Under the pieces are notes generated by a model, which worked only from the letters and a program-made list of their open reading frames with translations, searched no databases and was not told where the DNA came from. The position numbers and the translations under genes were made by a program. Positions 1-12,400 of a stretch of 64,000 nucleotides of DNA are shown piece after piece (within the stretch, counting starts at the first letter, position 1; the number at the start of each line of letters is the position of its first letter). Source of the stretch: Aricia agestis (Eukaryota > Arthropoda > Insecta > Lepidoptera > Lycaenidae); assembly GCF_905147365.1 (NCBI RefSeq), contig NC_056425.1:6579501-6643500 (forward strand). Direction: 5' to 3'.

Positions 1-55
1 GCTACCGCACCGGAACCGCGTTTGTAGTGGATAAACACGGGTGACACACGGTCAC

Positions 56-132
56 GGCACGGTCGCCGTGCCATGTGAAAGCTGTCTAAGTAGCTCATAC
101 ATTTCTACTTTGTATGGCACGGCGACCGTGCC
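56..132. repeat. GC-rich inverted repeat, probable DNA-transposon/MITE terminus
   Basis: A 17-base GC-rich motif at 56-72 recurs as its exact reverse complement at 116-132, separated by 43 bases. The surrounding 1-200 is richer in 'cacgg/ccgtg' words than the AT-rich sequence to its right, as in subterminal repeats of hAT- or Harbinger-type elements. The left end is cut off by the window edge, so no termini or target duplication can be defined. Nothing further is recognisable between 133 and about 480. Confidence 0.5.
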
Positions 133-484
133 GCAACCGTATGCATGTGAAAAGGGGCTAAGGGATACTACCTGCGGGCCGCGTCTGCTGACACATTGAT
201 ACAAAACTCGTTTTACGCAAAAAAACAAACCGAATTTCGTCAAACAACCGTGAAATAATGTTATTTGTATACGATACTGCTCAAATCGTGAATTAGAACG
301 CACAAGACTTAATGCAGCAACACCACGCAACACTCCAAAATGTGTTTAGTTAATTTCAAGCTTCAACATCGTGGTGCAAGACCAACTTAAATAAATTTAA
401 ATTTATTGTGTTTACAAATGAAAACATATTTAACTAAATGCGTTTTAACTTATTTTAAATAAGGTTTGGTAAAAGCCGTTAAAC

Positions 485-1212
485 GCGTTTATCTTACTAG
501 GGTAGAAGTTAATTCCAAAAGGTCTGATGGAACCAAAATAATACTAGGTGTGCCACAAGGGTCCATTCTAGGCCCTTTTCGTTCTCGTCATCATCTGTAT
601 AATGACTAACCTTATCTTGGTAAAGATAAGCACGAGATAGTACTTTTTGCTGATGACACTTCACTTATTTTTAATGTGAAGAGGCGACAATTTAATTATA
701 ACGAGGTAAATTATAGTGCTCTCTCAAAAAAGTACATTGGTTTAGTGCTAATAATTTACAGTTGAATTCTAAAAAAACAAAATGTTTAAAGTTTAGCTTG
801 CCAAGTGTTAGGCAAATACAAACCAATGTACTATTGAATGATGAGAAAATGAATTTAGTGAACACCACCGTGTTTCTTGGCATAACACTGGATTGTAAGC
901 TACAATGGGGTCCACATATTGTAAAACTGTCGTGTAAGATAAGCTAGTAGATAAGCTAATAGTTCTACAGCATAATATGCTGTTAAAAAAATCGTGAAAT
1001 CACTGATGTAGAGACCGCGCGATTAGTTTACTTTAGCTACTTTCATAGCATAATGTTTTACGGCATCCTCTTGTGGGGAAACGCGGTGGACATTAATACA
1101 ATATTTGCGCTGCAGAAGCGAGCTATTCGTTCTATTTATAAGATGTCATCTTTTGAATCTCTAAGAAAAAAATTTAAGGAAATAAGAATTCTACCTCTCC
1201 ACGTTATACCTC
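485..1212 (+). pseudogene. Decayed non-LTR retrotransposon reverse transcriptase remnant (Jockey/CR1-like)
   Basis: Translated pieces in shifting frames show the order expected of a LINE reverse transcriptase. 'GVPQGSILGP' (RT motif 4) lies near 546-580, 'LFADDTSLIF' (catalytic motif 5) near 640-672, and 'LGITLDCKLQWGPHI' (motif 7 region) near 877-920. The thumb segment, with 'YGILLWG' and 'LQKRAIRSIYKM', lies near 1055-1143. There is no long open frame, so several frameshifts and stops have accumulated. Endonuclease and ORF1 are missing (5' truncation). The thumb resembles RNase-H-less Jockey/CR1 elements. It runs directly into a different LINE fragment at about 1213. Confidence 0.75.
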
Positions 1213-1650
1213 ACTATTACTGACCATCTTCCAAAAGTCAAAGCCGACACGTACGCTAAATTCAAATTATATTTCGATGAATGCTCTCAAAACAAGGATA
1301 TATGGTATAAATCCATTGTAGACCAACCACCGCGCGTCCCTTGGTTTTCTTCACGACATTTGAAACGAAAGGAATTGACTATTAATTGTTTCCGAACTCG
1401 AACATACAACGTCCCGCTTAATAAATTTAATTACATTATGAAAAAAAGAGACGATCCCTACTGCTCAATATGTCAGAAGGAGGAGGACCTCCTACACTTA
1501 ATTCTAGAATGTAGAATCAACGAACAACCGAGGCTGGTATTTTTAAGAGACAGTGGGTGCTCTTCGGTGGACCTCCTCTTTTTGTTCCATCGAATCTTAG
1601 CCTCAGAGTTCACTGACAAACACAGTAACAATCTTTTTGCGAACTGACAC
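1213..1650 (+). pseudogene. C-terminal ORF2 fragment of an I-like, RNase-H-bearing LINE
   Basis: A frame open from about 1213 to 1647 ends in the zinc motif C-x2-C-x7-H-x4-C ('CSICQKEEDLLHLILEC', near 1469-1519). It follows a 'PPRVPWF..RHLKRKELTINCFRTRTYNVPL' type segment. The I-like LINE at 51243-58176 has the same order and zinc spacing ('CETCNVVEDIYHILMEC', near 57858-57908), so the two are related. The catalytic domains are absent, so this is only the last ~145 residues. Its junction with the preceding RT remnant makes 485-1650 a mosaic of two LINE lineages rather than one element. Confidence 0.7.
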
Positions 1651-1729
1651 TCAACTTATTGAACGCTCCGATGCACCATAGTTTTTCTAATTCGTGTTTT
1701 TATTAAATTCCCTATAATTTATAAATTTT

Positions 1730-1826
1730 GATAAAATTTCCTACAACTTTTGTCTTATATACTTTTTTGAAATTCTAATAGGTTTTCAAAAAAGTATATA
1801 AGACAAAAGTTGTGGGAAATTTTATC
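1730..1826. repeat. Perfectly foldable inverted repeat, 43-bp arms
   Basis: Bases 1730-1772 pair with 1784-1826 with one mismatch, around an 11-base loop. Both arms contain 'cttatatacttttttgaaa' or its complement. This is the signature of a foldback MITE or of an inverted duplication in the 3' region of the preceding LINE fragment. No flanking duplication was found. Confidence 0.75.
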
Positions 1827-1859
1827 AGCTCTTATTTATAATATAGAACACACTTTTTG

Positions 1860-2229
1860 TCTACGACGCACCGTTTTAAAAATATGAGCATAAAACTCAA
1901 AATTGGGAACTTTAACCCCCTCCCCTCACTCCGGCTCCAACCTTAGGAGCGGGGACTTTTAGTATGTTTACCTTCTGGACATCCTAAACACATTTCTGAA
2001 GAAATTGCTTAGGTTGCAGCTCACGCACTCTACACCTTCTTTTTTAAGTGGACTATAAAGCGTATTATAAAGTCAATGATTGCATCGAGGACAGCACACC
2101 TTATTATTTATTTACTCATGCTATTATAATATTATATAATCCTTATCAAAAAAATTATTTTATCACTAAGTACAGTTTATTTAGATCATATTTGGTCTTT
2201 GACTGATTTAACTTCGACGGTTTTGAATT
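1860..2229. other. No gene seen
   Basis: AT-rich sequence with scattered stops in all frames. A short 'cccctcccctcactccggctcc' stretch at about 1917-1939 interrupts it. I see no motif, repeat or coding signal that I can support. Confidence 0.5.
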
Positions 2230-2465
2230 ATGGTGAAATTAAAATATTACGATAGTGGGCGTCACCAAGGCAGGGCCGGGGTACGCGTGCGGAAGATAAT
2301 CTGTGCAGTGTGCAGCCTGCGGATACCTAATGACTGCAATGTCGATGTTAGTGTCGGAGTCTGTGAATTGACCTGGAATTATTTTGCTGACCGAGTCTTT
2401 CCTGGGTAGACTTTTTGCAGCGGTAACCGACATCCACGCGGGCGGAGCCGCGGGCGACCGCTAGT
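2230..2465 (-). repeat. Interspersed repeat fragment (arthropod 'cgcccgcggctccgcccgcgtgg' head)
   Basis: Read on the minus strand from about 2464, the sequence begins 'ctagcggtcgcccgcggctc' and continues into a GC-richer 200-bp body. This head is typical of abundant short interspersed elements and LINE tails in insect genomes. A 64-codon open frame on this strand (2239-2433) is best explained as part of the repeat. The sequence from 2466 to 2690 is AT-rich and holds nothing I can name. Confidence 0.45.
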
Positions 2466-2735
2466 ATGTAGTGATAAACCGGTGAACTTCTTATCATTAC
2501 CCTCCTAATCTAAACCTTCCCTGAGCTTCCACGAATATTTCAAGACTAAAATTATGGGCATTGTCCAAAAAAAATCACATGTACTTTTTATATATTTTTT
2601 TCGTTGAAATAGGGTAATTTAAGAATACCAATTAAATATTTTTGAAATTCATTGGCTAGTTTTTTTTAAATAATTTTTTAAAGTTTCGGATCTATGACGT
2701 CATCATCGGCGGCCGGCAGCATTGAATACATAAAA

Positions 2736-3000
2736 ATAAAAAAACCGGCCAAGTGCGAGTTGGACTCGCCCATGAAGGGTTCCGCAGCAACAATAAGGTT
2801 TATTTTTTATGAAATTAAATGGTTTTTGATTTATTTTTATGTTACAGTTGATTTAATGAAAGTTAATTTAAGGTGTACCATTTATGACGTATAAAAAAAA
2901 CTACGTGCTAGATCTCGTTCAAACCAATTTTCGTTGGTAGTTTTTATAGTAATGTACATCATATATTTTTTTTGTATGTAGGGTTCCTCCTCTCTATCTC
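2736..3000 (+). repeat. 5' copy of the 'ccggccaagtgcgagt' interspersed repeat
   Basis: 'aaaccggccaagtgcgagt' followed by 'gactcgcccatgaagggttccg' matches the head of the 1.45-kb element at 52386-53833 with a few differences. After about 60 bases the two copies diverge. The inverted 3' terminus seen in the other copy ('gtacggaaccct') is not present here, so this copy is truncated or strongly decayed. A 66-codon open frame across it (2694-2894) is not considered a gene. Confidence 0.6.
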
Positions 3001-3075
3001 CTCCTCAATATGTTTATTTCATGTTTATATTTTATATATTTTGTTTAGTAAAATTTCCTTTCAATCGTCTTTATA

Positions 3076-3234
3076 ATGGCTGGTTCGTCAAATGCAAGTT
3101 CTGTTATTTATGTGAAAGCTGATTCGAGAAGCTTACCAAAAGTTCAAAACGTAATGTTGGTCGAGTTTATTGCTAATTTAACGTTATGCCTTCCAGTGAT
3201 GAAGGTCAAACTAAGGTTAAACATATTTGTTTAA
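3076..3234 (+). CDS. Short hypothetical ORF, 52 aa, possible decayed gene fragment
   Basis: ATG at 3076 opens a 52-residue frame ending at TAA 3232-3234. It contains a stretch like 'IYVKADSRSLPKVQNVMLVE'. I have a weak impression that this pattern (charged strand, Leu-Pro-Lys-Val, then hydrophobic) recurs in transposon-linked insect proteins, but I cannot name a family. There is no obvious promoter and the frame is soon lost. The remaining sequence up to the giant gene (3235-3364) is AT-rich and featureless. It may not be expressed at all. Confidence 0.2.
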   Translation: MAGSSNASSVIYVKADSRSLPKVQNVMLVEFIANLTLCLPVMKVKLRLNIFV

Positions 3235-3364
3235 AAATATAAGTAACGAATGGGTATTTTTTAAATGTATATACAGAACAACGATCACTGACCTTATTCC
3301 TCGAAATGTTTTTGTAATGGGCACAATTTAAAAAAAAAAGGAAAATCCCAATTGAAAATGCATT

Positions 3365-3370
3365 TTTATT
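3365..3370 (-). terminator. Polyadenylation signal AATAAA of the giant repeat gene
   Basis: The plus strand reads tttatt here, so the minus strand reads AATAAA about 30 bases downstream of the TAG stop at 3401-3403. This spacing implies a very short 3' untranslated region, with cleavage around 3345-3355. No alternative canonical signal lies nearer the stop codon. Confidence 0.6.
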
Positions 3371-3400
3371 TATAATGATAGATTTAATAAAAACATGAAT

Positions 3401-6400
3401 CTAAAAATGGAACCAGCCGTGATGTCTTCTTGGACGAGTCCTCTGAGACCAACCGTAGTGATGATCACGGCCACGTTGATTGCCATGACCATTATTTCGA
3501 CCATGATGAGCACGACCATTCCCACCGTGATGACTACCACCGTTTCCACCAGGATGCCCCCCTCTACTTTCACTAAGACGGCCATTACCATTTCCACTAT
3601 GATGACCACCACTGTTCCCATGGTTTTGAGCATGGTTTTTGCCATGATGACCAGCTGAATTTCCACCGTGCAGGCCACCCGAACTACCACCTCGATGTCC
3701 CCTAGAATTTCCACCACGATGACTACCGTGATTTACGCCATGTGTACCACCATTTTTATGATTTGGACTTCGACCACGATGCCCTTGATTTTTACCACTT
3801 CCATGACCATGACCTTTATTATTATTATGACCACCGCTATTACCTGCGTCATTACCTCTATTGTTATTTTGATCATTATTATCGTTCTCGTCATTATCGT
3901 TATTTTCATTGTTCTCATTGCTATTGCCTTCATTCTCATTATTATTATGACCACCGCTATTACCTGCGTCATTACCTCTATTGTTATTTTGATCATTATT
4001 ATCGTTCTCGTCATTATCGTTATTTTCATTGTTCTCATTGCTATTGCCTTCATTCTCATTATTATTATGACCACCGCTATTACCTGCGTCATTACCTGTA
4101 TTGTTATTTTGATCATTATCGTTCTTGTCATTATTGTTATTCTCATCGTTATCATTGTTATTACCATCACCATCGTTATCGTCTTTATCACCAACTTCAT
4201 TATTATTCTCATCGTTACTTGATTCAGGATAATCTGCGTTACTAAATCTTAAATCAATAATTTTTTGAGACTTCTCATGTTTTTCAGGTTTATTTTGAGG
4301 TGTTATCAAAGGTGACGTAGTACTTTTAACGTTAGCAATATCTTTTAGTTTCTTGTCAGTTATGGAAGACGGTGGTTTTACAGTTGTCAAAACAATGTTC
4401 TTTGCAAATTTTGTAGAAGCTTCGTGTTTTTGTTTCAGGGTTGTTGCAACAGCTGGTGTAGTCGTAGCAATAATAATGTGAGAAGTTTTAGGAATTGAAT
4501 CTACGTTTTTATTATTTATTCTATTTATAGTAGTAGGTATTTGAGTTGATGTCGATAGAATCATTTTTGTACTTCTTAAGATTGCATTAACTTTTTTGTA
4601 ATTTTCAGTAGAAGGTAATTTTGTAACTAATTTATTTTCCTGTGTATTTTTTGTCAATGCTGAATAATCTTTATGTTTCATAGTTGTTGACTGTAAAGGT
4701 TGTTCTGTAGATGTAGTATTGATCGTCTTAGCGCTTTTTAGGGTAGCTTCGTCTATAATTTTACTTGTAAATGTAGGTGTAAGAGGAGAATGTAAAGTCT
4801 TTGCGACTATTTCATTAACCATTTTTGAGAACATATTGTCTTTGTATTTTGAGGTTGTTGTTGTGGTAGAAGATGATAGAGTGGATGTTCCTAAAACTTT
4901 TGTTACATTTTGATGATTAGTGTGGTCCTTCATTCTCTGAGTAGTTACAATGAATGACTCTGCACCCTTTGCTTTTGATTCTAGATGTTTCGAAGCAAAA
5001 TTATCTGGAACTCTTGTAGTTGTTGTAGTAGAATGTACTACCGTGGATGTTGCTGGGAATATTTCATGTTTTTTTGTTTTTTCTAAAGGCAATTTTGTAG
5101 TCTTCGTAATCATTTTATTTGATGATTTTTCCAAAGCATCGTGTTTTTGTATAATCATTGTAGTCACTGGAGATTGCGTTGTTTTTAACAATTCATTATG
5201 GTTCATAGAATACGTTGTAGTAAGTAGTTGCGTAGATGTGGGGTTTATACTACTTGTACTTATTTTGTCTTCGTGTTTTAAGGTCATTGTTAAGTGAGAT
5301 GGTGTGGTGACAGTTGTGCTTGAATATAAAGGATAAGTCTTTGTAGGAATATTTTTGCGTAGTTCTGTTTGATATTCATAAGCGCGATAAGGTGTTGAAG
5401 TCTCTGATGTTATTGAAGCTGTTGATGTTACGCGTGGCAGATTATTTGTATTTTTATTTGTAAGTTCGTTTTTGTTTGCATCAATGACGATAACATTTTT
5501 CGTAGTTGCTTTTCTCGAATCTAATACATGCGATTCAGTTGATCTATTCTCGAGTGTTGTTGTATCGATCCTGCTGTCCGTCGAAGAGAGCGTTGATAAA
5601 GTCGATTGTAAAATTGTTTGTGCATTATTGTTTACACTTGTATTCAAAGTTCTTTTAGTAGTTGCAGGTAAAAATCCAAGCCTGAACAGAACATCCTCGA
5701 TATCGTCTTCATTGTAAGTCTCATCAGCTGCGTCATTTGATGAAGACAACTGTGGGCTAAATGTCGTTGTCTCGACTTTGCTTAAAATTCTATCACTTTT
5801 TTGTCCATGCAATGTTTCAGAAAATTCCATGGAACCGAATCTGTTTAAAATTGCTGAATCTTCGTTTGTCTTACTTTTGGTAACATTCAACATTGACGCT
5901 TTTGGTCCAAGGTTATTTTGTGTTGATGTGGAAGTTTCCGACTGCGCTTTTTCGGTTGTGTTTATTACGGAAATCTTCCATATTGTGGTTGTTGTGAATG
6001 TCGTTTTGATATTTTCAGAAGGGTGTTGCGTTGTGACATCACTGACAGAGCTAGCGGAACTGGTGACGTCTACGTTCCTTCCTGTTGCCATTGTCGTAGT
6101 GCTAAATGGCAATTTAGTCGACACGTCGGAGCTAAGATTACTTTGTGTTGACGTGGAAGTTGCCGACTGCTTATGTTCGGTAGCGTTTGTTTTAGATGCA
6201 TTATCTGTTATAACGGCGAATATTGATTGAAGATTTTCAGTGCTAGCAGACGTGGTGACGTCTACGTTCCTTTCAGTTGAAATAGTTGTGTTGCTGAATG
6301 GCAATTCATTCGACGCTTCAGACGAAACCTTATTTTGTGTCCATGTGGAAGTTGCTGACTGCATTTGTTCGGTACCAATTGTTTTAGAAATCTTCTCTGT

Positions 6401-9400
6401 GGTTGCTGCGTCTGTCGATCGAATATTTTCAGTCAAGTTTTGCGTTATATCATCACTGACAGAACTAGCAGACGTTGTGACGTCTACTTTCCTTTCATTT
6501 GCCATTGTTAAAGTTGTAAATGGCAATTCCGTTGACGCTTCGGATCCAAGATAACTTCGTTTCGATGTGGAAGTAGCCGTCTGCATTTGTTCGGTAGCGT
6601 TCATTTCGGAAATCTTGTCTGTTGTAGTTTTATCTGTCGACTCGATATTGTCAGACGGGTGTTGCGTTGTTCCATTACTGAAAGTGCTAGCAGACGTGGT
6701 GTCGTCTACGTTATTTTCAATTGGCAGTGTTGTAGTTATAAATGGCAATTCCGTTGACGTTGCTGGTCCAAGATTACTTTGTTTCGATGTGAAAGTAGCT
6801 GTCTGCATTTGTTCGGTAGCGTTGATTTGGGAAATCTTGTCTGTTGTTGTTTTGTCTGTCGATTCGATATTGTCAGACGCGTGTTGCGTTTTACCATCAC
6901 TGATAGAGCTAGCAGAAGCGGTGACATCTACGTTCCTTCCTGTTGCCATTGTTGTTGTGCTGAATGGCAATTCCGTTGACACTTCGGGTCCAACATTACT
7001 TTGTGTCGATGTGGAAGATGCTGACTGCGTTTGTTCAGTAGAGTTTATTTCGGAATTCTTGTCTGTCGCTGTTTTGTCTGTTGATTCGATATTCTGAGAC
7101 GGGTGTCGTGTTGTAACATCACTGAAAGAGCCAGCGGACGTGGTGACATCTACGATCGTTTCAGTTGTTTTTGTTGTTGTTGTAAATAGCAATTCCGTTG
7201 ACGCTTCGGGTACAACATTACTTTGTGTCGATGTGGAAGATGCCGACTGCGTTTGTTCAGTAGCGTTTATTTCGGAAATCTTGTCTGTTGTTTCTATATT
7301 CTCAGACGGGTGTCGTGTTGTAACATCACTGAAAGAGCCAGGTGACGAGGCGCCATCTACGATCTTTTCATTTGTTTGTGTTGTAGCTGTGAATGGCAAT
7401 TCCGTTGACGCTTCGGGTCCAACATTACTTTGTGTCGATGTGGAAGATGCCGTCTGCGTTTTTTCAGTAGCGTTTATTTCAGAAATCTTGTCTGTTGTTG
7501 TTTTGTCTGTCGATTCGATATGCTTAGATGGCTCTTGTGTTGTATCATCACTGAAAGAGCTCACGGACGTCGTGACGTCTACGTTCCTTTCAGTTGCCAT
7601 TGTTGTTGTGCTAAATGGCAATTCCGTTGACGCTTCGGTTGTAACATTACTTTGTGTTGATGTGGAATATGCGGACTGCGTTTGTTCAGTAGAGTTTATT
7701 TCGAAAATCTTGTCTGTTGCTGTTTTTTCTGTTGATTCGATATTCTCAGACGGGTGTCGTGTTGTAACATCACTGAAAGAGCCAGCGGACGTGGTGACAT
7801 CTACGATAGTTTCAGTTGTTTTTGTTGTTGTTGTAAATGGCAATTCCGTTGACGCTTCGGGTACAACATTACTTTGTGTCGATGTGGAAGATGCCGACTG
7901 CGTTTGTTCAGTAGCGTTTATTTCGGAAATCTTGTCTGTTGTTTCTATATTCTCAGACGGGTGTCGTGTTGCAACATCACTGAAAGAGCCAGGGGACGAG
8001 GCGCCATCTACGATCTTTTCATTTGTTTGTGTTGTAGTTGTAAATGGCAATTCCGTTGACGCTTCGGGTGTAACATTACTTTGTGTTGCTGTGGAATATG
8101 CGGACTGCGTTTGTTCAGTAGAGTTTATTTCGAAAATCTTGTCTGTTGCTGTTTTTTCTGTTGATTCGATATTCTCAGACGGGTGTCGTGTTGTAACATC
8201 ACTGAAAGAGCCAGCGGACGTGGCGCCATCTACGATCTTTTCAGTTGTTTTTGTTGTAGTTGTAAATGGCAATTCCGTGAACGCCTCGGGTACAACATTA
8301 CTTTGTGTCGATGTGAAAGATGCCGACTGCGTTTGTTCAGTGGCGTTTATTTCGGAAATTTTGTCTGTTGCTGTTTTGCCTGTTGATTCGATATTCTCAG
8401 ACGGGTGTCGTGTTGTAACATCACTGAAAAAGCCAGCGGACGTGGTGCCATCTACGATCGTTTCAGTTGTTTTTGTTGTAGTTGTAAATGGCAATTCCGT
8501 TGACGCTTCGGGTCCAACATTACTTTGTGTCGATGTGGAAGATGCCGACTGCGTTAGTTCAGTAGCGTTCATTTCGGAAATCTTGTCTGTTGTTGTTTTG
8601 TCTGTTGATTTGATATTCTCAGACGGCTCTTGTGTTGTAACATCACTGAAAGAGCTAGCAGACGTTGTGACATCTACGTTCCTATCAGTTGTATTTGTTG
8701 TAGTTGTAAATGGCAATTCCGTTGACGCTTCGGGTCCAACATTACTTTGTGTCGATGTGGAAGATGCCCACTGCGTTTGATCAATAGCGTTTGTTTCGGA
8801 AATCTTGTCTGTTGTTGTTTTGTCTGTCGATTCGATATGCTTAAATGGCTCTTGTGTTGTATCATCACTGAAAGAGCTCGCAGACGTCGTGACGTCTACG
8901 TTTCTTTCAGTTGCCATTGTTGTTGTGCTAAATGGTAATTCCGTTGACGCTTCGGGTGTAACATTACTTTGTGTTGATGTGGAATATGCCGACTGCGTTT
9001 GTTCAGTAGCGTTTAACTCGGAAATCTTGTCTGTTGTTATTGTGTCTGTCGATTCGATATGTTCAGACGGCTCTTGTGTTGTTACACTACTGAAAGAGCT
9101 AGCGGACGTCGTGACGTCTACCTTCCTTTCAGTTGCCATTGTTGTTGTGCTGAATGGCAGGTAAGTTGACGCTTCAGATCTAACATGACTTTGTGTCGAT
9201 GTGGAAGATGCTGACTGCGTTTGTTCCGTAGCGTTTATTTGGAAAATCTTATCTGTTGTTGTAGCTGTGGATTTAATATTGTCAGACGTGTGTTGCGTTG
9301 CAACATCACTAACAGAGCTAGCAGACGTGGTGATATCTACGTTCTTATCAGTTGTATTTGTTGTAGTTGTAAATGGCAATTCCGTTGACGCTTCAGTTCC

Positions 9401-12400
9401 AATATTACTTTGTGTCGATGTGGAAGATGCCCACTGCGTTTGATCAAAAGAGTTTGTTTCGGAAGTCTTGTCTGTTGTGTCTGTCGATTCGATATGCTCA
9501 GACGGCTCTTGAGCTGTATCATCACTGAAAGAGCTCGCGGACGTCGTGACGTCTACGTTCCTTTCAGTTGCCATTGTTGTTGTGCTAAATGGCAATTCCG
9601 TTGACGCTTCGGGTGTAACATTACTTTGTGTTGATGTGGAATATGCGGACTGCGTTTGTTCAGTAGAGCTTATTTCGGAAATCTTGTCTGTTGCTGTTTT
9701 GTCTGTTGATTCGATATTCTCAGACGGCTCTTGTGTTGTTACATCATTGAAAAAGCTCGCGGAAGTCGTGACGTCTACATTCCTTTCAGTTGCCATTGTT
9801 GTTGTGCTGAATGATAGTTCAGTTGACGCTTCCGATCTAACATGACTTTGTGTCGATTTGGAAGATGCTGACTGCGTTTGTTCCGTAGCGTTTATTTCGA
9901 AAATCTTATCTGTTGTTGTAGCTGTGGATTCAATATTGTTAGACGTGTGTTGCATTGTAACATCACTAACAGAGCTAGCAGACGTGGTGACATCTACGTT
10001 CTTATCAGTTGTATTTGTTGTAGTGGTAAATGGCAATTCCGTTGACGCTTCAGTTCCAATATTACTTTGTGTCGATGTGGAAGATGCCCACTGCGTTTGA
10101 TCAAAAGCGTTTGTTTCGGAAGTCTTGTCTGTTGTGTCTGTCGATTTGATTTGCTCAGATGGCTCTTGTGTTGTTACATCACTGAAAGAGCTCGCGGACG
10201 TGGTGCCATCTACGATCGTTTCAGTTGTTTTTGTTGTAGTTGTAAATGGCAATTCCGTATACTCTTTGGGACCAATATTACTTTGTGTCGATGTGGAAGA
10301 TGCCGACTGCCTTTGTTCAGTAGCGTTCATTTCGGAAATCTTGTCTGTTGTTGTTTTGTCTGTTGATTTGATATTCTCAGACGACTCTTGTGTTGTTACA
10401 TCCCTGAAAGAGCTAGCAGACGTTGTGACATCTACGTTCCTTTCAGTTGCCATTGTTGTTGTGCTAAATGGCAATTCCGTTGACGCTTTGGGTGTAACAT
10501 TACTTTGTGTTGATGTGGAATATGCGGACTGCGTTTGTTCAGTAGAGTTTATTTCGGAAATCTTGTCTGTTGCAATTTTGTCTGTTGATTCGATATTCTG
10601 AGACGGGTGTCGTGTTGTAACATCACTGAAAGAGCTAGCAGACGTGGTGACATCTACGTTCTTATCAGTTGTTTTTGTTGTAGTTGTAAATAGCAATTCC
10701 GTTGACGCTTCAGTTCCAATATTACTTTGTGTCGATTTGGAAGATGCCCACTGCGTTTGATCAAAAGCGTTTGTTTCGGAAGTATTGTCTGTTGTGTCTG
10801 TCGATTCGATATGCTCAGACGGCTCTTGTGTTGTTACATCACTGAAAGAGCTCGCGGACGTCGCGACATCTACCTTCTTTTCAGTTGCAATTGTTGTTGT
10901 GCTGAATGGCAGTTCAGTTGACGCTTCAGATCTAACATGACTTTGTGTCGATGTGGAAGATGCTGACTGCGTTTGTTCCGTAGCGTTTATTTCGAAAATC
11001 TTATCTGTTGTTGTAGCTGTGGATTCAATATTGTCAGACATGTGTTGCGTTGTAACATCACTAACAGAGCTAGCAGACGTGGTGACATCTACGTTCTTAT
11101 CAGTTGTATTTGTTATAGTTGTAAATGGCAATTTCGTTGACGCTTCAGTTCCAATATCACTTTGTGTCGATGTGGAAGATGCCCACTGTGTTTGATCAAA
11201 AGCGTTTGTTTCGGAAGTCTTGTCTGTTGTATCTGTCGATTCGATATGCTCAGACGGCTCTTGTGTTGTTACATCACTGAAAGAGCTCGCGGACGTCATG
11301 ACTTCTACCTTTCTTTCAGTTGCCATTGATGTTGTGCTGAATGGCAATTCCGTTGACGCTTCGGGTCCAACATTACTTTGTGTCGATGTGGAAGATGCCC
11401 ACTGCGTTTGATAAAAAGCGTTTGTTTCGGAAGTCTTGTCTGTTGTGTCTGTCGATTCGATATGCTCAGACGGCTCTAGTGCTGTATCATCACTGAAAGA
11501 GCTCGCGGACGTCGTGACGTCTACGTTCCTTTTAGTTGCCATTGTTGTTGTGCTAAATGGCAATTCCGTTGACGCTTCGGGTGTAACATTACTTTGTGTT
11601 GATGTGGAATATGCGGACTGCGTTTGTTCAGTAGAGTTTATTTCGGAAATCTTTCCTGTTGCTGTTTTGTCTGTTGATTTGATATTCTCAGACGGCTCTT
11701 GTGTTGTTACATCATTGAAAGAGCTCGCGGAAGTTGTGACGTCTACATTCCTTTCAGTTGCCATTGTTGTTGTGCTGAATGGTAGTTCAGTTGACGCTTC
11801 AGATCTAACATGACTTTGTGTCGATTTGGAAGATGCTGACTGCGTTTGTTCCGTAGCGTTTATTTCGAAAATCTTATCTGTTGTTGTAGCTGTGGATTCA
11901 ATATTGTCAGACGTGTGTTGCATTGTAACATCACTAACAGCGCTAGCAGACGTGGTGACATCTACGTTCTTATCAGTTGTATTTGTTGTAGTTGTAAATG
12001 GCAATTCCGTTGACGCTTCAGTTCTAATATTACTTTGTGTCGATGTGGAAGATGCCCACTGCGTTTGATCAAAAGCGTTTGTTTCGGAAGTCTTGTCTGT
12101 TGTGTCTGTCGATTTGATATGCTCAGATGGCTCTTGTGATGTTACATCACTGAAAGAGCTCGCGGACGTGGTGCCATCTACGATCGTTTCAGTTGTTTTT
12201 GTTGTAGTTGTAAATGGCAATTTCGTTGACGCTTCAGTTCCAATATCACTTTGTGTCGATGTGGAAGATGCCCACTGTGTTTGATCAAAAGCGTTTGTTT
12301 CGGAAGTCTTGTCTGTTGTATCTGTCGATTCGATATGCTCAGACGGCTCTTGTGTTGTTACATCACTGAAAGAGCTCGCGGACGTCATGACTTCTACCTT

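Noticed and set aside
2239..2433. 64-codon minus-strand frame as a gene
   Set aside because: Begins inside an interspersed repeat head and has no recognisable domain.
3668..4245. Overlapping frames rich in Ile/Thr/Val or Tyr/His/Asp over the C-terminal repeats
   Set aside because: Shadows of the Asn/Glu/Gly/His-rich coding tail in other frames; low complexity and no start support.
7140..8780. Plus-strand 546-codon Val/Ser/Cys-rich frame in the array
   Set aside because: It is the antisense of the giant coding array; a repeat period divisible by three keeps it open. No start context, domain or non-repeat sequence supports it.
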